DNA of 29,695 bases, from assembly GCA_034112345.1 (NCBI GenBank), contig JAWUVN010000099.1:1-29695 (forward strand), read 5' to 3'. This DNA comes from Bermanella sp034112345. GTDB taxonomy: Bacteria > Pseudomonadota > Gammaproteobacteria > Pseudomonadales > Oceanobacteraceae. Within the stretch, counting starts at the first letter, position 1, and every line of letters starts with the position of its first letter. Of this stretch, positions 24,439 through 29,695 are shown piece after piece. Both the position numbers and the translations under genes were made by a program. The notes under the pieces are model-generated. The model made no database searches. It saw only the letters and a program-made list of their open reading frames with translations, and was not told where the DNA came from.

Positions 24439-25110
24439 ATGAATATAGGGCTCCGTACAGATCGACATAAGCATTTAGACTATTTCTTGTCTCAATGTCA
24501 CCGTCGTCGCTACCCGGCACGCAGCACCATCATTTACGCCGGTGATAAAAGTGACTCCCTTTTCTACATCATTAAGGGATCGGTAACCGTAATCATTGAA
24601 GATGATGACGGCCGTGAAATGATAATGGCTTACTTGAATGAAGGCGATTTCTTCGGTGAAATGGGCTTGTTTGATGAAGTAAGCCCACGCAGTGCTTGGA
24701 TTAAAGCAAAGATAGAATGTGAAGTAGCCGAAATCAGCTACAACAAATTCCGAGACATCAGTGCACAAGACCCAAAAATACTCTATTTTATTGGAGAGCA
24801 AATGGCTACCCGCTTGCGTAAAACAACACGTAAAGTAGGTGATTTAGCATTTTTAGATGTAACTGGTCGAGTTGCTCGTACCTTGCTTGATTTAAGCCAA
24901 GAACCCGATGCAATGACTCATCCAGACGGCATGCAAATTAAGATCACTCGACAAGAAATTGGTCGGATTGTGGGCTGCAGCCGAGAAATGGTAGGTCGCG
25001 TTTTAAAAGCTTTAGAAGAACAAGGCCTGGTAAATGTAAAAGGCAAGACCATGGTGGTATATGGTGCACGCCAAGCCGCAACCTTGCCATTACGAAAAGG
25101 CTTCGAATAA
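24439..25110 (+). CDS. crp: cAMP-activated global regulator CRP/Vfr
   Basis: A 223-aa CRP-family protein close to Vfr of Pseudomonas and CRP of enterics. The cAMP pocket is intact: G73-E74 in FFGEMGLF, R84-S85 in PRSAW, and T129/T130 in the C-helix (RLRKTTRKVGDLAFLDVTGR). The helix-turn-helix TRQEIGRIVGCSREMVGRVL (170-189) is almost the E. coli sequence, so DNA specificity should be TGTGA-type. There is an extension of about ten residues after the VVYGAR end of CRP. The start has only a weak AGG upstream, but the N-terminus aligns. It converges with thpR, with only 12 bp between stop codons and no terminator seen. Confidence 0.95.
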   Translation: MNIGLRTDRHKHLDYFLSQCHRRRYPARSTIIYAGDKSDSLFYIIKGSVTVIIEDDDGREMIMAYLNEGDFFGEMGLFDEVSPRSAWIKAKIECEVAEISYNKFRDISAQDPKILYFIGEQMATRLRKTTRKVGDLAFLDVTGRVARTLLDLSQEPDAMTHPDGMQIKITRQEIGRIVGCSREMVGRVLKALEEQGLVNVKGKTMVVYGARQAATLPLRKGFE

Positions 25111-25122
25111 ACATACGTTCTA

Positions 25123-25650
25123 TTAAGATAGGTTTCGTTGCCATAACACATGGTAACGAGGCCCAGTCTCAACTTCACCATACTTACTCTCCACCAACAC
25201 AATTCGATTAAACCTGAGCTTTAACGGCTCAAACTCCGCCCCTTCTTCAAAAGCTCGTTCAAGTTTCTGCATGCGCTTTTTATGACACAAGCTAACGTGC
25301 GGACGAAACTCATTATAAGTTCGCCCTGCCTTAATAAGTATGCTGCTTTCTAACTTGTCTAATAATAATTCAAGGTTCTTGTTCAGCAAACCTTCGACAA
25401 CCCAAAAGTTGGCATTTAGCGAATCTGGAAAATCACCTAAATAATTAGCCTGCCATTTCACAGCATCAATAAAGTCACATGTATCCAACTCATGAATTAA
25501 ATACTCAATCTGAACATTGCTTCTATCCCCTAAAAAATGAAGGGTCATATGAAGATCTTCTGAATGATGCCACCCCTCTCGATGATCCATTAAACCCTGA
25601 AGCGCAGCAATCGAAGCCGTATCTGGCATTAATGCAATAAAAACTCTCAT
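25123..25650 (-). CDS. thpR: RNA 2',3'-cyclic phosphodiesterase (2'-5' RNA ligase family)
   Basis: A 175-aa 2H-phosphoesterase that opens 2',3'-cyclic phosphate ends on RNA and can join tRNA halves by a 2'-5' bond in vitro. The two catalytic HxT/Sx motifs are plain: H34-M-T36-L in LHMTLHFLGD and H118-V-S120-L in FRPHVSLCH. The N-terminus MRVFIALMPD is typical. The frame extends four codons to a TTG, but that extension contains the GAGG ribosome site placed 6 nt before the ATG at 25650, which fixes the start. It is divergent from the HD-GYP gene, with 57 bp between start codons. Confidence 0.93.
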   Translation of the reverse strand: MRVFIALMPDTASIAALQGLMDHREGWHHSEDLHMTLHFLGDRSNVQIEYLIHELDTCDFIDAVKWQANYLGDFPDSLNANFWVVEGLLNKNLELLLDKLESSILIKAGRTYNEFRPHVSLCHKKRMQKLERAFEEGAEFEPLKLRFNRIVLVESKYGEVETGPRYHVLWQRNLS

Positions 25651-25707
25651 AGCGAGCCTCAAATCTGGGTCTATACTGAAAATAATTGTTATACATATGG
25701 CAAATTT

Positions 25708-27237
25708 ATGGAAGACTCAATATTCGCAGCCGAACCGGCTGAGGACTCTAACCCTGTAGAAACTCTATCTCCATGGCATATTTTAGTTATTGATGATGAA
25801 GCTGGTGTGCATCAAGTCACCGAGATGGTACTAAGAGACTTTAAATTTGATGAGCGCCCATTAAAAATCAGTAATGCATACAGCGCTAAAGAAGGTTTAG
25901 AAATCATGTCTAAGGAAGATGATATTGCCTTAGCCATAGTAGATGTTGTTATGGAAACGGATGATGCCGGATTAGAAGTGGTACGCCGAATCAGAGAGGA
26001 TTTGAAAAACCATTACACACGACTGGTGTTACGCACAGGCCAACCAGGCCAAGCACCTGAAGAACAGGTCATAATCAATTACGATGTGGATGACTATAAA
26101 GATAAAACCGAACTCACCAGCAATAAATTAATCACACTGCTTTATGCCACGCTTCGATCTTATCGAGATATCTGTGTTATTGATCAACACAGGCGCAGCT
26201 TAGAGCAGGTTATTCTGTCATCTACAGAGATTTTTGAAACAGATTCACTCGCAACATTTGCGTCAGCCGTTTTGGTTCAAGTATGTAATTTACTTAACTT
26301 AAAAGGTGCAATTTTTTATTGCACAAGTTTGAATGAAGACCTCGGTGAAATAGAAGATTACCGTGTATTGGCAGCCACCGGAGATATGGCACAATACCAA
26401 ACCAAGCATCGAAACGATTTACCTGACCATGTTTTACAGGCATTTGAAAAAGCCCGAAATAATAAACATTCGTTTGTCGAAGGGGATGCTTACACAGGAT
26501 ATTTCACCACCAGTCATGGCAGTGAAAACCTATTATTTGTTTCTATGGCAGAAGACCTTTCTGATATGGACCACCAACTATTAGATATCTACGCTAACAA
26601 TGTGGCCATCACTTATGAAAACCTGTTATTAAGTAATGAAATTATCGACACCCAAAAAGAATTGGCTTACATCCTTGGAGAAGCTGTTGAACAACGCTCT
26701 AAAGAAACAGGTAGCCACGTTAGGCGTGTTGCAATGTACAGTTACTTACTAGCCAAATTAAGCGGTATAAACGATACCGATGCCGATATCATAAAACTCG
26801 CAAGCCCATTACATGATGTTGGAAAAATTGGCATTCCTGATCGAATACTAAAAAAACCCGGAAAATTCGAACCTGAAGAGTGGGAGGTAATGAAAACCCA
26901 CGCGCAAATAGGTGCTGATCTATTATCAAAAAGTGATAATGAAGTGATCAAAATGGGAAGGATTATTGCTGGCCAGCATCACGAGCGCTGGGAAGGTGGT
27001 GGTTACCCCAACAACCTTAAGGGAACAGATATCCACATAGCAGGCCGTATCGCGGCACTCGCAGATGTATTTGATGCCCTTGGATGCAAGCGTTGCTATA
27101 AAGACCCCTGGCCTCTAGAAGATATACTTTCTGAAATAGATAAGCAAAAGGGCAAGCACTTCGATCCCGATTTAGTAGAGTTATTGCATGCTAACATTAA
27201 TCAATTTTTAGAAATACGTAATCAACACCCTGAATAA
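25708..27237 (+). CDS. Response regulator REC-DUF3369-HD-GYP, likely c-di-GMP phosphodiesterase
   Basis: A 509-aa cytosolic regulator. The receiver domain (about 22-150) has D29/D30, phospho-acceptor D79 in AIVDVVMETDD and K133 in KDKTEL. The middle (about 155-315) matches DUF3369, a GAF-like domain usually found with REC and HD-GYP. The HD-GYP domain (about 318-500) retains the metal ligands: ETGSHVRR (H337), LHDVGKIGIPDRIL (H369, D370), H398, HHERWEGGGYP (H424, H425, GYP 432-434) and D453 in LADVFDAL. It should hydrolyse c-di-GMP when phosphorylated. No sensor kinase adjoins it. The start is the first in-frame ATG; its ribosome site is weak. It converges with trpC and shares its terminator. 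Confidence 0.93.
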   Translation: MEDSIFAAEPAEDSNPVETLSPWHILVIDDEAGVHQVTEMVLRDFKFDERPLKISNAYSAKEGLEIMSKEDDIALAIVDVVMETDDAGLEVVRRIREDLKNHYTRLVLRTGQPGQAPEEQVIINYDVDDYKDKTELTSNKLITLLYATLRSYRDICVIDQHRRSLEQVILSSTEIFETDSLATFASAVLVQVCNLLNLKGAIFYCTSLNEDLGEIEDYRVLAATGDMAQYQTKHRNDLPDHVLQAFEKARNNKHSFVEGDAYTGYFTTSHGSENLLFVSMAEDLSDMDHQLLDIYANNVAITYENLLLSNEIIDTQKELAYILGEAVEQRSKETGSHVRRVAMYSYLLAKLSGINDTDADIIKLASPLHDVGKIGIPDRILKKPGKFEPEEWEVMKTHAQIGADLLSKSDNEVIKMGRIIAGQHHERWEGGGYPNNLKGTDIHIAGRIAALADVFDALGCKRCYKDPWPLEDILSEIDKQKGKHFDPDLVELLHANINQFLEIRNQHPE

Positions 27238-27269
27238 AAAAAGCCATGATATTTCTATCATGGCTTTTT
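27236..27269. terminator. Bidirectional terminator between the HD-GYP gene and trpC
   Basis: AGCCATGATA-TTTC-TATCATGGCT (27242-27265) is flanked by an A-run on the left and a T-run on the right. It ends both convergent transcripts. The A-run begins at the stop codon of the HD-GYP gene. Confidence 0.9.
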
Positions 27270-27301
27270 AGGTTCCCCCTAACTAATTAACAAACTAAGC
27301 A

Positions 27302-28102
27302 TCACATATTAAAAAAAAGTTTATTCAATTCAGTGCCAGGATCTTCTGCTCTCATAAATACTTCACCTACAAGAAATGCATTCACATTTTTTTCTCGCAT
27401 CGCTTTTACATCTCCAACACCCATAATGCCACTTTCTGTTACCAATAATGTGCCTTTTGGCACCTGAGGTAAAAGGTTAAATGTCGTGTCCAGTGTTAAA
27501 TCAAATGTATGTAGATTACGATTATTAATACCCAGTATTGGTGACGGTAAATCCATTGCACGCTCAAATTCAGCTTCATCATGTGTTTCAACCAACACAT
27601 CCATACCTAATTCCAATGCACATGCATTTAATTCTGACATTTGCTGATTACTTAATGCTGAAACAATTAACAAAATACAATCAGCACCTAATGTACGCGC
27701 TTCAACTATTTGATATGGATCCACCATAAAATCTTTTCTTAACACCGGTAAACTACAAGCCGCTCTGGCTTGTTTTAGGTAGTTATCAGACCCTTGAAAG
27801 AAGTCCACATCGGTTAACACCGATAAGCAAGCAGCCCCACCCTTCTCATAGGATTGTGCAATTTCAGAAGGGACAAAATTTTCACGAAGCACACCCTTAC
27901 TTGGTGATGCTTTTTTAATTTCAGAAATAACAGCTGGTAGTCCAGCTGCTATTTTACTTTCCAAGGCTAACTTAAAGCCGCGTACAGGATCGGCTTCTTT
28001 TGCCAGTACAGAAAGCTCATTAATAGATACGTTAGCAGAACGCTCTTTAACTTCTTCCCACTTTCGATCAATGATCTTTTTTAATATTGTTGGAGTATTC
28101 AT
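27302..28102 (-). CDS. trpC: Indole-3-glycerol phosphate synthase
   Basis: A 266-aa TIM-barrel enzyme closing the indole ring in tryptophan synthesis. Visible active-site residues: E61 and K63 in VISEIKKASPSKGVL, K123 in LRKDFM, E172 in LVETHD, and GINNRNLHTF and VTESGI for the phosphate site. It is monofunctional; no TrpF domain is fused, as in Pseudomonas and unlike enterics. It is last in the trpG-trpD-trpC transcript, 31 bp after trpD, and ends at the bidirectional terminator. Confidence 0.97.
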   Translation of the reverse strand: MNTPTILKKIIDRKWEEVKERSANVSINELSVLAKEADPVRGFKLALESKIAAGLPAVISEIKKASPSKGVLRENFVPSEIAQSYEKGGAACLSVLTDVDFFQGSDNYLKQARAACSLPVLRKDFMVDPYQIVEARTLGADCILLIVSALSNQQMSELNACALELGMDVLVETHDEAEFERAMDLPSPILGINNRNLHTFDLTLDTTFNLLPQVPKGTLLVTESGIMGVGDVKAMREKNVNAFLVGEVFMRAEDPGTELNKLFFNM

Positions 28103-28133
28103 ACAGTTTCTATTTTAATAAATTCAATGTCGG

Positions 28134-29168
28134 TCATTCAGAACATATGCGAGTAAAAGCCGCTAGCTCATTAAGTTTCTCTAACGCTAAACCCGTACTA
28201 ATTGCATCTTCAGCCATTGCAACACCTTCGGCTAATGACAGCGCTAGGTTAGATGCATAAATAGCAGCCCCGGCATTTAAAGCAATCAAATCTGCCGCTT
28301 TTTTACCCGCATCTGTTTCACGCTTACTCAATGCATCTTTAATCAAGGCCAGACTTTCTTCAGCACTATCAACCGACAGCCCTTCTAAGGTTTGTGTTTC
28401 AATTCCAAAGTCTTCTGGTGAAACATCGTATACCGATACTTCTCCATCTTTTAATTCTGCTACTCGTGAGCTACCAGACAAGGTTAATTCATCTAACCCA
28501 TCATAAGCATGCACAACCAAAACATGCTCTGAGCCCAAGCGCTTTAATACGTGTGCAAGTGGCTCACATAAATCACCGTTAAAAACACCCAGTACTTGAT
28601 TAGGTACAGCGGCAGGATTCGTAATAGGCCCCAACATATTAAAAATTGTGCGTATGGCCAGATCTTTACGAGCACCAATCGCATACTTCATAGCACTATG
28701 ATGCGCAGGAGCAAACATAAAGCCCACTCCGATATCTTCAACTGCACGGGCCACTTGTTCGGCTGTTAACGTTAAGTTAACACCCGCGGCTTCAAGTACA
28801 TCAGCACTACCAGTAGTAGAAGACACGCTTCGGTTACCGTGCTTTGCGACTTGCCCACCAGCAGCTGCTACAACAAAAGCCGACGCTGTTGATACATTAA
28901 ATATATTCGCACCATCGCCACCAGTACCACAGGTATCAACTAGATTATCGCCTTTTACTTCAACCTTGGTCGCTAGCTTACGCATTACACGAGCTGCTGC
29001 CGTTATTTCATCAATGGTTTCACCCTTCATTCTAAGGGCAACTAAAAAACCACCTATTTGGGCCTCTGTGGCGCCACCTGTCATGATGGTTTCCATAACA
29101 GATGTCATTTCTGATTCGCTTAAATCTTGATTTGTCACTACGGCATTCAGCGCTTGCTTCATATCCAT
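28134..29168 (-). CDS. trpD: Anthranilate phosphoribosyltransferase
   Basis: A 344-aa enzyme transferring the phosphoribosyl group of PRPP to anthranilate. Family motifs: the PRPP loop VDTCGTGGDGANIFNVST (GTGGD about 81-85), KHGNRSVSSTTGSADVLEA and FMFAPAHHSAMKYA. It is separate from trpG, as in Pseudomonas. The frame opens at a GTG at 29177, but AAGG lies 8 nt before the ATG at 29168, so I choose that. It starts 25 bp after the trpG stop and 31 bp before trpC. Confidence 0.97.
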   Translation of the reverse strand: MDMKQALNAVVTNQDLSESEMTSVMETIMTGGATEAQIGGFLVALRMKGETIDEITAAARVMRKLATKVEVKGDNLVDTCGTGGDGANIFNVSTASAFVVAAAGGQVAKHGNRSVSSTTGSADVLEAAGVNLTLTAEQVARAVEDIGVGFMFAPAHHSAMKYAIGARKDLAIRTIFNMLGPITNPAAVPNQVLGVFNGDLCEPLAHVLKRLGSEHVLVVHAYDGLDELTLSGSSRVAELKDGEVSVYDVSPEDFGIETQTLEGLSVDSAEESLALIKDALSKRETDAGKKAADLIALNAGAAIYASNLALSLAEGVAMAEDAISTGLALEKLNELAAFTRICSE

Positions 29169-29193
29169 TGTGTGCACCTTATTATTTTAAATT

Positions 29194-29695
29194 CTAGAGT
29201 GTAATTTTTAAAAAATTATTTAGAAGGTCGTGACCATGCTGAGTCAATATGGACTCGGGGTGAAATTGCACACCCTGAATTGGCAGCGTTTTGTGCTGTA
29301 CACCCATGATCTCTTCAATAGATCCATCTTCATTCTGAGTCCAAGCAGTAATCTCTAAACATTCAGGCAAGGTGGTTTTATCAATCACCAATGAATGATA
29401 GCGAGTTGCCGTAAACGGATGCGACAAGCCTTTAAACACGCCTTGGTCTTCATGATACATTTCACTGGTTTTACCGTGCATGACCTTTCCTGCTCGCACA
29501 ATATCGCCACCAAATGCCTGGGCTATACTCTGATGCCCTAAGCAAATACCAAGAATAGGTAACTTACCAGCGAAATGCTTAATAGCCTCAACAGAAATCC
29601 CCGCTTCATTTGGAGTGCAGGGGCCAGGGCTGATCACTAAATGCTCTGGCTTAAGCGCTTCAATTTCTTCAATTGTAATTTCATCATTTCTGACA
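29194..29695 (-). CDS. trpG: Anthranilate synthase glutamine amidotransferase subunit, N-terminus cut by window edge
   Basis: The visible 166 residues (from VRNDEITIEE) are a class I glutamine amidotransferase that feeds ammonia to TrpE for anthranilate synthesis. Motifs: SPGPCTPNEAG, the nucleophile Cys in LGICLGHQSIAQAFGG (visible residue 51) and the His/Glu pair in VQFHPESILT. The close relative PabA cannot be excluded by motif alone, but linkage to trpD and trpC makes TrpG by far the better call. Only about the first 35-40 residues, with the MLLMIDNYDSFT-type start, lie beyond 29695. A GTG at 29637 is not the true start, since coding similarity continues upstream. Confidence 0.95.
   Translation of the reverse strand, partial: VRNDEITIEEIEALKPEHLVISPGPCTPNEAGISVEAIKHFAGKLPILGICLGHQSIAQAFGGDIVRAGKVMHGKTSEMYHEDQGVFKGLSHPFTATRYHSLVIDKTTLPECLEITAWTQNEDGSIEEIMGVQHKTLPIQGVQFHPESILTQHGHDLLNNFLKITL

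Noticed and set aside
1..29695. CRISPR array, insertion sequence, prophage or integrated element
   Set aside because: No regularly spaced repeats, transposase, integrase or phage genes were seen; gene order is mostly conserved housekeeping synteny.

Overview
The window is chromosomal DNA of a gram-negative gammaproteobacterium, A+T-leaning, most likely a marine Oceanospirillales-type relative of Pseudomonas. The basis is gene content and order: aroQ-accB-accC-prmA-DUF3426-dusB-fis-purH-purD followed by a RetS-like kinase, and trpGDC close to crp/vfr, an OsmC gene and coq7, both resemble Pseudomonas gene order as I remember it. The genus is inference. I see no insertion sequence, phage gene, tRNA, rRNA or CRISPR array.

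Left third (1-11 kb). A partial DMT-family transporter runs off the left edge (-). A 580-bp gap follows, holding a clear minus-strand terminator with no annotated gene before it. Next is a YaiI/UPF0178 gene (+). A lipid-catabolism trio follows: a CaiB-type alpha-methylacyl-CoA racemase (-), an AraC regulator (+) and an IVD/LCAD-type acyl-CoA dehydrogenase (+), with repeated TTTGGCC-type motifs upstream of the two plus-strand genes. After a small unknown gene come four minus-strand genes, transcribed in the order lapG, lapD, a PCu(A)C copper chaperone and a DUF2333 membrane protein. LapG and LapD form the periplasmic protease/c-di-GMP receptor pair that controls adhesin release.

Middle (11.4-23 kb, all +). 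aroQ, accB and accC join shikimate and fatty-acid synthesis. prmA, a zinc-ribbon/DUF3426 membrane protein, dusB-fis (4-bp overlap), purH and purD follow, then a hybrid histidine kinase with a 7TM-DISM sensor that occupies the retS position but has only one receiver domain. Strong hairpins punctuate this run: a 15-bp perfect inverted repeat after the DUF3426 gene, a terminator after fis, three inverted repeats between purH and purD, and a terminator after purD.

Right end (23-29.7 kb). coq7 (ubiquinone), an OsmC/YhfA protein, crp/vfr, thpR, a REC-DUF3369-HD-GYP regulator and the trpG-trpD-trpC operon (trpG is cut by the window edge). Genes alternate in orientation here, and the HD-GYP and trpC genes share a bidirectional terminator.

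A recurring theme is attachment and c-di-GMP signalling (LapD, LapG, RetS-like kinase, HD-GYP, Vfr-type CRP) scattered among housekeeping genes. I found no convincing wholly new system. The least explained items are the orphan transcript ending at about 1135, the inverted repeats around purH, and the DUF2333 gene.
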